Source: Bacillota bacterium (GTDB lineage: Bacteria; Bacillota; Negativicutes; Sporomusales; Sporomusaceae). From it: a DNA stretch of 64,000 nt. The translations under genes and the position numbers were made by a program. Position 1 is the first letter of the stretch. Each line of letters opens with the position of its first letter. The stretch is from the NCBI GenBank assembly GCA_017889705.1, contig JAGGAB010000001.1:1-64000 (forward strand), read 5' to 3'. Shown piece by piece: positions 43,182 to 52,379 of this stretch. The notes under the pieces are model-generated. The model saw only the letters and a program-made list of their open reading frames with translations. It was not told the origin of the DNA and did no database searches.

Positions 43182-44087
43182 ATGAAATTTGATATTGTTC
43201 ATAAACGCAAATGGTGGTTTTTACTCTCTGCGCTTTTTTTAATTCCTGGATTAATCTCAATGGCAATACAAGGCTTTAACTTAGGAATTGATTTTACCGG
43301 CGGCACTTTACTTGATCTCAAGTTTGCACAGCCTGTTGCGGTGGGCGAGATACGAGAGGTATTAAAAGACTACCAACTGGAAGGCAGTACCATTCAGCTA
43401 TCTTTAACTGGTCAGGAAACTAAGGCCAATAATGTGTTCATTCGAACTCACGTACTCAGTGAGGAAGAACGACGTAATGTTCTTGGTGGTTTAGAAACAA
43501 AACTTGGAGCTTTCGAAGTTCTAAGAGTGGAAAAAGTCGGTGCTGTAATTGGTTCAGAATTAACATTAAATGCTATTCTGGCACTAATAATATCATGGGT
43601 GTTGATGATTGTGTATATCAGTTACCGGTTTGAATATAGATTTGCTTTTGCCGGTATTGCTGCATTGGTGCATGATATATTTATTGTACTTGGTGTATTT
43701 TCTATTTTACAAAAAGAGATTGATGCTACATTTGTTGCCGCGCTGCTGACAATAGTCGGTTACTCCATCAATGACACTATTGTTATCTTTGACCGTATCA
43801 GAGAAAATCTCAAAACCTATAGGAAAAGTGATGGCCTTGCCGAACTTGTTAACCGCAGTATCTGGCAAACCATGACCCGTTCCATTTATACAGTTCTTAC
43901 TGTTATTTTTGCAACTGCTGCCTTATATATATTTGGCGGCGAAACAACCAAAAACTTTTCACTGGCGCTATTAATCGGTTTTGCCAGTGGCGCTTATTCT
44001 TCAATCTTCAACGCCAGCCAAATCTGGGTAACCTGGCGCGAATATGACGAAAAGCGCAGAACGGAAAAACGCATTAAAGGTGAGTAA
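43182..44087 (+). CDS. secF: Protein translocase subunit SecF
   Basis: Partner of SecD, encoded separately here (fused in some Firmicutes). 301 residues with six membrane helices, LGIDFTGGTLLDLKF after the first helix, and VGYSINDTIVIFDRIRENL and RSIWQTMTRSIYTVLT in the later region. ATG 43182 follows GGGGGGA. The longer frame from 43146 overlaps secD and has no binding site. A terminator follows, then the folded region at 44161. Confidence 0.95.
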   Translation: MKFDIVHKRKWWFLLSALFLIPGLISMAIQGFNLGIDFTGGTLLDLKFAQPVAVGEIREVLKDYQLEGSTIQLSLTGQETKANNVFIRTHVLSEEERRNVLGGLETKLGAFEVLRVEKVGAVIGSELTLNAILALIISWVLMIVYISYRFEYRFAFAGIAALVHDIFIVLGVFSILQKEIDATFVAALLTIVGYSINDTIVIFDRIRENLKTYRKSDGLAELVNRSIWQTMTRSIYTVLTVIFATAALYIFGGETTKNFSLALLIGFASGAYSSIFNASQIWVTWREYDEKRRTEKRIKGE

Positions 44088-44108
44088 TCATATAGGTCTA
44101 ACAAAGGG

Positions 44109-44145
44109 GTCATCGCACTAAGTAATTAGCGCGATGGCTTTTTCT
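44109..44145 (+). terminator. Terminator after secF
   Basis: CATCGC-A-CTAA (44111-44121) pairs with TTAG-C-GCGATG (44126-44136) and is followed by GCTTTTTC. Confidence 0.82.
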
Positions 44146-44160
44146 ATATATTATAAGTTT

Positions 44161-44580
44161 GAGGGACGGGGATGACTTAAAAATGATAATCTTAACTACA
44201 AGACGTATAGCCTCAAAGAAATGGTGCCTCCTATAAGGCGGCACCGCGGTCCTGTCGTAACTCCCGTAACCCAACGGCCTTTGCCGGAAAAAGCGGTCCG
44301 CAGGGGAAAATTCGGGTGATATTCCGTTAAGAAACCCGTACTGTTTGAGCGCAGCGAGTTTACGGGTTTTAGGAATATCGCCCGGATTTTCAGATCCGTG
44401 CATGGAAATGGAGACTATATCATACAGCAATGAAAGCTGCTCTCTAGCGGAACAGGTTAGCGTGTGGAGGTTTTAGGCCTAGACCTTTTGTTACTTTTAG
44501 GGCAATGCTAAAAGTAAGTCCGTCTCTTTTGCACAAATGACCCCCTGCATCAATATCATATAAGCAAGCAGGGGGGCGAT
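44161..44580 (+). ncRNA. Unassigned large structured RNA / leader of the YkvI-like gene
   Basis: No gene fits these 420 bases, but they are full of pairing. GGTGCC-T-CCT (44223-44232) pairs with AGG-C-GGCACC (44236-44245). CGGC/GCCG closes CTTT at 44275-44286. A long rod pairs CGGGTGATATTCC (44313-44325) with GGAATATCGCCCG (44372-44384) and, inside it, AAACCCGTA (44332-44340) with TACGGGTTT (44361-44369). TTACTTTTAG (44491-44500) pairs with CTAAAAGTAA (44508-44517). The ends can pair (GAG..ACGG..ACTTA with TAAGTCCGTCTC). Last, CCCCCTGC (44541-44548) pairs with GCAGGGGG (44568-44575), hiding the next gene's ribosome binding site. No known riboswitch class was recognised. Confidence 0.6.
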
Positions 44581-44585
44581 TACAT

Positions 44586-45614
44586 ATGGGGGTTATTTTA
44601 TCGGCGCTGTCATTGGCTATTGTGCATATTGCCGGCGATAATGTGGCCGTAGTGCCGGCTATGGCTGCATTGCTGGGTAACGGAATTTATTCCACTGTAT
44701 TTTTTGCGTATATGATATTTGGCTCGATAGTTGCTGGTATATCTGCCTGGATAGGGGTAAAAAGTAAACACGAACTGACCACAGTGGTAAGTCAGTTATT
44801 CGGGATACGCGGAAAAACAATGCTGGCACTGGCTATACTGGCGGTATCATTACCGGCCAGCGCATTAACCGGCGGTTATTTTGCCGGACAATTGCTGCAA
44901 GACTTAACTGGCATATCCTATAAATGGCTGGTTCCTATTTATATTATACTATGCTGTATTTTAGCCGCCGATTATGGGAAAGAGCTGCTGTATATTTCTA
45001 ACTACGTAGCTCTTTTACTTATTCCCATTATAGGTATTATGCTAATACAATTACCTGAGATCAATAGTGCTATATCTATTGTTAATGTACTAACAATAGA
45101 TTGTATTAGTTGGCCTTTAGTAATTGCGCTTATTGGCTATAATGCCGGCGGAATGCGTTCGATATTGATTGTTGAAACAGGAACTTATTTTTCCCACAAA
45201 AACTACACCGGAGTCTTTTTAGTGGTGTTGGCTAAGATATTTGAAGGTTTTTTCACCTTACTATTAGCACATATCGCTGTGTCAGGCGGTGGCTCAGGTT
45301 TTATACCCTTATCAAAAATTGCCAATCAGGTTTTTGGTTCCTGGTTGGCTTTTGCTTTCAACAGTATTTTGGTAAGCATATTGCTTAACACGATGGTTCC
45401 AGCCATGCTGGTAAACGCAAAACAACTCAGCATAATTACAAGGCTGCATTTTAAGAATACGTTAATCTTGGCAGCTTTATTAGTATGGGCCGGTAGTCTT
45501 TTCAGTTTGGAGTTAATTCTTACGCTTATGAGTGTCACCGGGCTCTTCATGATTGTCTTTATTGGGGTAGTGGCTTACTTTCTACATAAACAAAGAGAGA
45601 ATAAGTTAAAATAA
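44586..45614 (+). CDS. YkvI-like multi-span membrane transporter
   Basis: 342 residues with about ten hydrophobic segments and no signal peptide. The organisation resembles YkvI-type proteins of the amino acid/polyamine/cation permease fold. Notable are IVHIAGDNVAVVPAMAALLG at the start and GYNAGGMRSILIVETG midway. The substrate is unknown. The AGGGGGG ribosome binding site (44570-44576) lies in the 3' arm of a perfect 8-bp hairpin, so translation is probably controlled by the leader. The N-terminus is short relative to relatives I recall, which may begin with another helix. The DUF456 gene follows after 42 bases. Confidence 0.65.
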   Translation: MGVILSALSLAIVHIAGDNVAVVPAMAALLGNGIYSTVFFAYMIFGSIVAGISAWIGVKSKHELTTVVSQLFGIRGKTMLALAILAVSLPASALTGGYFAGQLLQDLTGISYKWLVPIYIILCCILAADYGKELLYISNYVALLLIPIIGIMLIQLPEINSAISIVNVLTIDCISWPLVIALIGYNAGGMRSILIVETGTYFSHKNYTGVFLVVLAKIFEGFFTLLLAHIAVSGGGSGFIPLSKIANQVFGSWLAFAFNSILVSILLNTMVPAMLVNAKQLSIITRLHFKNTLILAALLVWAGSLFSLELILTLMSVTGLFMIVFIGVVAYFLHKQRENKLK

Positions 45615-45656
45615 TATACTAGCAGTTATATTAATCCGAAACGGGGTAAGTGACTT

Positions 45657-46124
45657 TTGTGGAGTGAATTAATTGTAACATTCATTATGCTAATAGGTCT
45701 TTTCTTTACACTTTCGGCAAAAGTACCAGGAACTTTGTTAATTTTAATCGGAGCTGCTGTTTATGGTATATATACTGATTTTATAACGTTCCTTCCTTGG
45801 GAAATTTATTTGTTATTATTCATTTCCGCAGTAAGCGAATTAGGCGGGAGAATATTGCGAATAACCCTGACAGACAACTGCGCCTTATCACGGAGTTTTA
45901 GCATTAACAGTATTGTGTGTCATTTGGGCGGTATGCTGGCATGTACCGCGCTGTTAGGATCACTGTCGGGTTTTGTACTATGGCAGTTGGTCGCCGGTAA
46001 AACCCTTGTGCCACGCAACAACACAATTGTACAAGTTTTGCTCCGTTTGGCCGCAGTGGCAGGGGTGAGATTTATTTGCGGCTGCATAATGATTATTATT
46101 ATACATTTGTATATATTTATGTAA
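45657..46124 (+). CDS. DUF456 membrane protein
   Basis: 155 residues, almost entirely hydrophobic, with about five membrane helices. The loop SAVSELGGRILRITLTDNCALS between helices 2 and 3 and the Gly-rich later helices fit the DUF456 family, although the usual GAKKFGAS-type motif is altered. Function unknown. TTG 45657 follows GGGGTAAG. It is probably cotranscribed with the transporter gene upstream. Confidence 0.65.
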   Translation: MWSELIVTFIMLIGLFFTLSAKVPGTLLILIGAAVYGIYTDFITFLPWEIYLLLFISAVSELGGRILRITLTDNCALSRSFSINSIVCHLGGMLACTALLGSLSGFVLWQLVAGKTLVPRNNTIVQVLLRLAAVAGVRFICGCIMIIIIHLYIFM

Positions 46125-46264
46125 TTAAGCTATTTGAATCATTTTGTCTAATGTATTAGCTTTTTATTTCCTGCAAGATTTATTTTACTATTGCCAAGAT
46201 TAAAGGAAAATTGCGCGGTTTACGAGAATAGTAATGCATGTATGTGTACATAGGGTGTAAACAA

Positions 46265-46287
46265 GACAGCTTAAAGTGAAAGCTGTC
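46265..46287 (+). repeat. Inverted repeat upstream of recJ
   Basis: GACAGCTT (46265-46272) pairs perfectly with AAGCTGTC (46280-46287) over a 7-base loop, without a T tail. Possibly a regulatory or weak terminator hairpin after the DUF456 gene. Nothing else is recognisable in the recJ upstream region, which is AT-rich. Confidence 0.45.
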
Positions 46288-46404
46288 AAAGTTGCAAAAT
46301 ATTACACTGTATACTACAATTATCATGTACAATGCAATTATAATGTAAACTCTTCTTTGGCTCGTTGTATATCGTACAGGTTATGGAGGTCTTTAAACAT
46401 TATT

Positions 46405-48456
46405 ATGGCTAGGCTTAAAAGAAAATGGAATTTGTTTCCGACTAGAAGTCAATTGGCAAAAGAGCTCAGCCAGAAGCTTAATATATCAGAGTATATTACA
46501 CAGACACTGATAAATCGTGGAGTTGTTGATGAGCAAGCGGCCTCAGATTTTTTATTTGCCGGGTCGGAAAATTTTATCGATCCTTATCGTTTAAAAGGCA
46601 TGCAATCAGCGGTTGACCGAATTGCTGAAGCGATTGCTGTTCAGGAAAAAATCACAATATACGGCGACTATGATGTTGATGGGATTACTGCTTGCGCTAC
46701 ATTATATAAAACGTTAACCAGACTAGGTGCCTTGGTGGAGTTTTATATTCCCGACAGGCAAAATGAAGGATATGGTCTAAATCCTGCCGCCTTACATAAC
46801 TTAATCAATTCCGGGACCCAATTAATTATTACGGTTGACTGCGGCATTAGTGCTGTTAAGGAAATTGCCGCTGTTAACGGACAAGTTGATATTATCATAA
46901 CCGACCATCATCAGCCTCCGCCTGAACTTCCTGTGGCTGTAGCTATAATAAATCCCAAGCAACCAGATTGTTTGTATCCTGAGAAAAATTTAGCCGGAGT
47001 TGGTGTAGCTTTTAAGCTGTGTCAGGGGTTATGGCAACACTACAATGAAACCGAGGCTGCATTTTTTGATTATCTTGATATTGTAGCGATCGGTACAGTG
47101 GCTGATATTGTGCCGCTAACCGGCGAAAATAGAATCTTAGTAAAAATGGGTTTACAGCAGTTAAGTAATACAAATAACCCAGGAATAAAATCCTTGTTGG
47201 AGATATGCGATTTAGCTGATAAAGATATCAACAGCGGCACTATTGGTTTTGTAATTGCACCTCGTCTCAATGCGGTGGGGCGTGTCAGTCAGGCCGCTGC
47301 CGGAGTGGAATTATTAATAACCGACAATTATGAACAAGCATACGAACTGGCTAAACTGCTTGATAGCGAAAATATAGCACGGCAAAACATAGAAAAAACA
47401 ATATTGGCTAAAGCCGAAGAACAACTGGAAATGGTAGATGTAAATGCAGCTAAAGTTTTGGTGTTAGCAGGTGAGGAGTGGCACTCTGGTGTAATTGGTA
47501 TTGTTGCTTCCCGACTGGTAGATAAGTACTATAAACCGGTAATCATGATTAGTATCCGTGATGGAGTGGGCAAAGGTTCTTGTCGCAGCATCCCGGCATT
47601 TGATATGTATGCAGCGTTAGCCCATTGTTCTGATTTACTAACACAGTTTGGCGGCCATCGTCAGGCTGCAGGCCTGTCGTTGCCACAGCAAAATATTGCA
47701 ATGCTCTGTGAGCGCTTAAATTCTTTTGCGGCCGCAACACTATCAGCATCAGACTACATTCCGGTACTTAACATTGATTCTGTATTGCCGTTAGAAGAAG
47801 TCAATGCTGCGTTTATTGAACAATTAGCATGTCTTGAGCCTTATGGTTATGGAAATCCCTCACCGATATTTGCTTGTCATAATGTTGTATTAAAAGAAAA
47901 GAAGGTTATTGGACAAGCAAACCGCCATTTGAAACTCAAATTAAAGCATGCAACCGTTAAAGATGTGATTGCCTGGAATATGGCAGAATTATCAACAAGC
48001 CTTATCTGTGACAGATCTATAGATCTTGTATTTGTTCCGAAATTTAATGAATGGCAGGGGCAAAAAAACTTACAATTAACCGCTCATGATGTTAGGCAAT
48101 CGCCTGATAGTCAAACCCAAACAGCCCTTAATACAATTGCTCCAGACCGCGATTGTATTGCTCAGGTTTATTTAACGCTTAAAGAATATAGTAAGTCAGG
48201 GCAAAGTCCTTTAGCCCTGCAAACCATCAAAAACAAAATTTTATGCAGCTATAATACAGTTTTGCCGGATAATGTTCTGGAAATGGCGTTAACTATTTTA
48301 GTGGAACTACAGTTAATAAGCAAAGAGCTAGATGAGACGGGAGGCATTACTATTGAGCTTAATTCTGCCCCCCACAGTAAGCTTGATTTGAGTACCTCGC
48401 CGACCTTTAGAAAAGGGTTATTGCTGCGTGAGGAATATTTGAATCAGTATAGTTAG
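46405..48456 (+). CDS. recJ: Single-stranded-DNA exonuclease RecJ
   Basis: 5'-3' exonuclease in recombination and repair. 683 residues in the DHH superfamily: GDYDVDGITACATLYKTL (motif I, about 90), TVDCGISAV, TDHHQPPPELP (motif III), IGTVADIVPL and GGHRQAAGLSL of the DHHA1 part, then an OB fold and a C-terminal extension. ATG 46405 starts the conserved sequence. GGAGGT (46385-46390) is 14 bases away, but only 8 from ATT 46399 in the same frame, so initiation may be weak or non-canonical. The 280 bases upstream hold one small hairpin (46265-46287) and no gene. Confidence 0.93.
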   Translation: MARLKRKWNLFPTRSQLAKELSQKLNISEYITQTLINRGVVDEQAASDFLFAGSENFIDPYRLKGMQSAVDRIAEAIAVQEKITIYGDYDVDGITACATLYKTLTRLGALVEFYIPDRQNEGYGLNPAALHNLINSGTQLIITVDCGISAVKEIAAVNGQVDIIITDHHQPPPELPVAVAIINPKQPDCLYPEKNLAGVGVAFKLCQGLWQHYNETEAAFFDYLDIVAIGTVADIVPLTGENRILVKMGLQQLSNTNNPGIKSLLEICDLADKDINSGTIGFVIAPRLNAVGRVSQAAAGVELLITDNYEQAYELAKLLDSENIARQNIEKTILAKAEEQLEMVDVNAAKVLVLAGEEWHSGVIGIVASRLVDKYYKPVIMISIRDGVGKGSCRSIPAFDMYAALAHCSDLLTQFGGHRQAAGLSLPQQNIAMLCERLNSFAAATLSASDYIPVLNIDSVLPLEEVNAAFIEQLACLEPYGYGNPSPIFACHNVVLKEKKVIGQANRHLKLKLKHATVKDVIAWNMAELSTSLICDRSIDLVFVPKFNEWQGQKNLQLTAHDVRQSPDSQTQTALNTIAPDRDCIAQVYLTLKEYSKSGQSPLALQTIKNKILCSYNTVLPDNVLEMALTILVELQLISKELDETGGITIELNSAPHSKLDLSTSPTFRKGLLLREEYLNQYS

Positions 48457-48472
48457 TTAGAGGAGGTTCATC

Positions 48473-48988
48473 ATGAATTTACAGGAAAAAATCAGAAATG
48501 TGCCTAACTTCCCGCAAGAAGGCATTCAGTTTAAAGATATTACGACCCTATTAAAAGACCGGGACGCCTTCCGTTTGGCTATAGATATGCTAGCAACACC
48601 TTATCAGGATCAAAAGATTGATATTGTTATTGGTCCGGAAGCACGCGGATTTGCCGTGGGTGCTCCAGTAGCCTATGTTTTGGGTGCAGGGTTTGTTCCG
48701 ATTCGCAAACCTGGAAAATTGCCTGCGGAAACCATCTGTCATGAATATTCCTTGGAATACGGAAAAGATTCTCTGGAAATTCATAAAGATGCCATTAAGC
48801 CAGGGGATCGAGTTCTGGTTGTTGATGACTTGTTGGCAACTGGCGGTACCACTATGGCAACTGTTAAAATGGTGGAGCAATTAGGCGGTAGTATTGTTGG
48901 CTTAGCTTTTTTAATTGAACTGTCATTTTTAAATGGGCGCCAGGTGTTGGACGGCTATGATATAACCTCGTTAATTCAATATGCATAA
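48473..48988 (+). CDS. apt: Adenine phosphoribosyltransferase
   Basis: Salvages adenine with PRPP to AMP. 171 residues, the standard length. Conserved parts are IRNVPNFPQEGIQFKDITTLL at the N-terminus (given in part), GPEARGFAVGAPVAY, RKPGKLP and the PRPP loop VLVVDDLLATGGTT (about 118-131). AGAGGAGG precedes ATG 48473. It lies between recJ and relA, the order recJ-apt-relA common in Firmicutes. Confidence 0.97.
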   Translation: MNLQEKIRNVPNFPQEGIQFKDITTLLKDRDAFRLAIDMLATPYQDQKIDIVIGPEARGFAVGAPVAYVLGAGFVPIRKPGKLPAETICHEYSLEYGKDSLEIHKDAIKPGDRVLVVDDLLATGGTTMATVKMVEQLGGSIVGLAFLIELSFLNGRQVLDGYDITSLIQYA

Positions 48989-49049
48989 ATAGATCAAGTT
49001 CGCATATATAACCTACTTTATAGCAATGAGATTGTAGTAGAGGTGAGTC

Positions 49050-51284
49050 ATGGGCAACAGTGATGTAAATGGTACCAAAGAAAATAAACCTAATATTGAA
49101 GATATACTTGATAAGATTAAAACCTACCAGCCTGACGCGCCATTACAATTGGTTAATAAAGCATACCAGCTTGCTCATAGTGCTCACAATGGTCAATTGA
49201 GAGTATCAGGTGAAGAATATATATGTCATCCGCTCGGCGTTGCTACCATTTTGGCTGATCTACAGATTGACGCCGTCACCATCAGTGCCAGTTTACTGCA
49301 TGATGTCGTTGAAGACACGAATGTTACACTGGATATGATCGAAAAAGAGTTTAATCAAGAAATTGCTATGCTTGTCGATGGGGTCACTAAATTAAGCCGG
49401 ATTGAATATAAGTCAAAAGAAGAACAACAATTAGAAAACTATCGTAAAATGTTTTTAGCTATGGCTAAAGATATTCGGGTAGTTTTAATAAAACTTGCCG
49501 ACAGGCTTCATAATATGCGTACCCTAAAATATATGTCGCCTCGCAAACAAGCGGAAATATCTCGTGAAACCTTGGAAATATTTGCTCCGCTTGCACATCG
49601 CTTAGGTATTTCCAGTGTAAAGTGGGAATTAGAAGATCTGTCATTTCGCTTTTTAGAACCGGATAAATATTATAAGCTTGTAGAACAGGTAAAACAGAAA
49701 CGCAAAGAACGCGAGGAGATTATTACCGACGCCATCGCGTTGATGACAGAGCGCCTTGATTCTGTTGGTATCGCAGCCGAAATTCAAGGACGCCCCAAAC
49801 ACTTTTATAGCATCTATAAAAAAATGAAGAAAAGTCATAAGCAGGATGTCAGTGAAATCTATGATTTATCCGCTATTCGTATTGTTGTTGATTCCTTAAA
49901 AGACTGTTATGGTGCATTAGGCATTGTGCATACTTTGTGGAAACCGCTACCTGGCAGATTCAAGGATTATATTGCCATGCCAAAATCTAACGGTTATCAA
50001 TCGCTACATACTACTGTTATCGGCCAATCCGGCCAGCCTCTGGAAATTCAGATTCGCACATTAGAGATGCATCGGATTTCAGAATACGGTATTGCTGCCC
50101 ATTGGCGCTATAAGGAAGGTTCTAAGGGTGCTGCTCACAAGGATAGTGATCAAAAATTAGCCTGGCTCAGGCAGCTTTTGGAGTGGCACCGGGATCTGCG
50201 GGATCCACGCGAATTTATTGAAACCGTAAAAATGGACGTTTTTGCCGATGAAGTGTTTGTATTTACACCTCGAGGCGATGTTCTCGACTTGCCAGCCGGG
50301 TCGATTCCTATCGATTTTGCCTATCGCATTCATACCGATGTTGGCCATCGTTGTGTCGGTGCCAAAATTAACGGCAGAATAGTACCCTTAGAGTATAAGC
50401 TTACCAATGGTGATATTGTTGAAATTATTACTGCAAAACAGGGGAATGGCCCCAGTCGCGACTGGCTGAATATTGTTGGGTCTTCTGAAACCCGAAATAA
50501 AATTCGCCAGTGGTTTAAGAAAGAAAAACGCGAAGAGAATATTGCCAAAGGCCGAGAGATGATTGAGCGTGAAAGTAAAAAACTCGGCTATGAATGGCGC
50601 GAGCTTGTAAAAGGTGACCGCTTAAGTGAAGTTGCAAAAAAATTAAATGTTTTAAATGAGGAAGATCTGTTTGAGGGCTTAGGATACGGCGGAGTAACCT
50701 TACATGGCGTTATTGCCAAACTTATTGAATTACACAAAAAAGATTTAAAGAGTTCGACACCCCCAGATGTTTCAGCAATGCTGGCCGAACTCAAACCCAA
50801 ACGTCTCAAAAATAAAGTCAGCCATGGTATCCTAGTTAACGGCGAAGCCGGACTCATGGTCAGATTGGCCCGTTGTTGCAATCCGCTGCCTGGTGATGCT
50901 ATTGTAGGCTATATTACCAGAGGTCGGGGGGTATCTGTACATCGCGCCGATTGTCTTAATATATTGAATAATTCGGAAGAATATGAACGTATGATCGAAG
51001 TTAATTGGGATATTCCCGGCGATACATTATATCGGGTTTCTATTGAAATCACAGGTACTGATCGGCATAATCTATTGTCAGATATCATGATGGTGGCTGC
51101 CGATGCAAAAATTAATGTAGGTTCCCTGAATGCCCGGGTACAAAAAAATAAAACTGCCATTATTAATATGGATATCGACATTGGTAACTTAACGCAATTG
51201 GAACATATTATGAATAAAATGCGTAGAATTCAAGATGTATATACGGTTCATCGCACTACCCAAGCGTTAGGAGGCACCTCATGA
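49050..51284 (+). CDS. relA: Bifunctional (p)ppGpp synthetase/hydrolase (Rel)
   Basis: Stringent-response enzyme. 744 residues: the HD hydrolase domain with [12 protein letters not shown] and [10 protein letters not shown] (about 60-95), the synthetase with [11 protein letters not shown] and [10 protein letters not shown] (about 255-285), then TGS ([22 protein letters not shown]), a zinc-finger-like RCCNPLPGD region and the C-terminal ACT domain. An intact HD motif indicates both activities. AGAGGTGAG precedes the ATG. Its stop overlaps the dtd start by four bases (ATGA). Confidence 0.96.
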   Translation: MGNSDVNGTKENKPNIEDILDKIKTYQPDAPLQLVNKAYQLAHSAHNGQLRVSGEEYICHPLGVATILADLQIDAVTISASLLHDVVEDTNVTLDMIEKEFNQEIAMLVDGVTKLSRIEYKSKEEQQLENYRKMFLAMAKDIRVVLIKLADRLHNMRTLKYMSPRKQAEISRETLEIFAPLAHRLGISSVKWELEDLSFRFLEPDKYYKLVEQVKQKRKEREEIITDAIALMTERLDSVGIAAEIQGRPKHFYSIYKKMKKSHKQDVSEIYDLSAIRIVVDSLKDCYGALGIVHTLWKPLPGRFKDYIAMPKSNGYQSLHTTVIGQSGQPLEIQIRTLEMHRISEYGIAAHWRYKEGSKGAAHKDSDQKLAWLRQLLEWHRDLRDPREFIETVKMDVFADEVFVFTPRGDVLDLPAGSIPIDFAYRIHTDVGHRCVGAKINGRIVPLEYKLTNGDIVEIITAKQGNGPSRDWLNIVGSSETRNKIRQWFKKEKREENIAKGREMIERESKKLGYEWRELVKGDRLSEVAKKLNVLNEEDLFEGLGYGGVTLHGVIAKLIELHKKDLKSSTPPDVSAMLAELKPKRLKNKVSHGILVNGEAGLMVRLARCCNPLPGDAIVGYITRGRGVSVHRADCLNILNNSEEYERMIEVNWDIPGDTLYRVSIEITGTDRHNLLSDIMMVAADAKINVGSLNARVQKNKTAIINMDIDIGNLTQLEHIMNKMRRIQDVYTVHRTTQALGGTS

Positions 51285-51730
51285 GAGCGGTTGTCCAATT
51301 ATCAGATTGTGCCAGTGTAACAGTAGACGAGCAAGAAATAGCAGCGATTGGGACAGGCTTAACAGTTTTTTTAGGTGTAGGTCAAGATGATACCGAGGCA
51401 GATGCCCATTATCTTGCGGAAAAAATTGTAAACTTGCGAATTTTTCATGATGAAGCGGGAAAAATGAATTTATCCCTTAAAGACATTGACGGAGACCTCT
51501 TGGTAGTTTCTCAATTTACTTTGTACGGCGATTGCCGTAAGGGACGACGTCCCAGCTTTGATTCAGCCGCTGCGCCGCAAATAGCGATTGAACTTTATGA
51601 AACATTTATGAAACTGTGCCGTAACTTAGGAGTAAGAGTAGCCTGCGGGCAGTTTCAGGCTGAAATGATTGTCAGATTAACTAACCATGGACCGGTAACT
51701 ATGCTGCTAGACAGCAAACGGCAGTTTTAA
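51281..51730 (+). CDS. dtd: D-aminoacyl-tRNA deacylase
   Basis: Removes D-amino acids wrongly attached to tRNA. 149 residues. It has the two active-site motifs: [20 protein letters not shown] (SQxT) and [13 protein letters not shown] (xNxGPxT, here NHGPVT). ATG 51281 overlaps the relA stop; relA-dtd is a very common pair in Firmicutes and suggests translational coupling. Confidence 0.96.
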   Translation: MRAVVQLSDCASVTVDEQEIAAIGTGLTVFLGVGQDDTEADAHYLAEKIVNLRIFHDEAGKMNLSLKDIDGDLLVVSQFTLYGDCRKGRRPSFDSAAAPQIAIELYETFMKLCRNLGVRVACGQFQAEMIVRLTNHGPVTMLLDSKRQF

Positions 51731-51745
51731 CAGGAGAGTGATTAT

Positions 51746-52366
51746 ATGAAGATAATTCAAATGGGAGTTGGCCACCTTGGAACTAATTGTTATATAGTGT
51801 TTTGCGAGCAAACCTTGCAAGCGGCCGTAATTGATCCCGGCGGCAGTGAAGAAACCATACTTTATGAAATTAACAACGCCAACCTTAAAGTTGAATATAT
51901 CATCAATACCCACGGCCACGCCGATCATATTGCCGCAAATGATGCCATTAAAAAAGCTACTGGTGCTCAAGTACTGATTCATCATGAAGATGCAAAGATG
52001 TTAACAAATGCTCAGCTTAATTTATCTATGTATATTGGTGACGGTATTGTGTGTCAAGCAGCTGACCGCTTGCTCAACGACGGCGATATTATTACTTTTG
52101 GCAGTATTAGTTTTAAAGTTCTGCACACTCCGGGTCATACAGTTGGCGGTATCTGTCTTTTAAGTGATAATGTGCTTATTGCCGGCGACACCTTGTTTGA
52201 AGAATCAATTGGACGGACAGATTTCCCCGGCGGTTCTTACAGCCAGCTTATTAGTAGTATAAAAAACCAATTGCTGAGTCTTGAAGATGCAGTAAAAGTC
52301 CTGCCTGGACATGGAGCGGCAACTAGTATTGGCTGGGAACGTAAACACAATCCTTTTATTCAGTGA
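51746..52366 (+). CDS. Metallo-beta-lactamase-fold hydrolase (glyoxalase II-like)
   Basis: 206 residues with the binuclear metal site of the fold: THGHADHIAAN (about 52), TPGHTVGGICL (about 129), AGDTLFEESIGRTDFPGG (about 147) and the closing LPGHGAAT histidine. It is of the short type (YcbL-like), which hydrolyses thioesters or related substrates; the natural substrate is unknown. CAGGAGAG precedes ATG 51746. It lies 15 bases after dtd. Confidence 0.9.
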   Translation: MKIIQMGVGHLGTNCYIVFCEQTLQAAVIDPGGSEETILYEINNANLKVEYIINTHGHADHIAANDAIKKATGAQVLIHHEDAKMLTNAQLNLSMYIGDGIVCQAADRLLNDGDIITFGSISFKVLHTPGHTVGGICLLSDNVLIAGDTLFEESIGRTDFPGGSYSQLISSIKNQLLSLEDAVKVLPGHGAATSIGWERKHNPFIQ

Positions 52367-52379
52367 AGGGATTAATTAT

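Noticed and set aside
44110-44430. A 106-residue open frame on the minus strand in the secF-ykvI gap
   Set aside because: No ribosome binding site, odd composition, and it runs through the plus-strand terminator and hairpins; it looks like a chance frame.
44161-44530. Retron-like RNA (paired ends plus a long hairpin)
   Set aside because: No reverse transcriptase gene lies nearby; the next genes are a YkvI-like transporter and a DUF456 protein.
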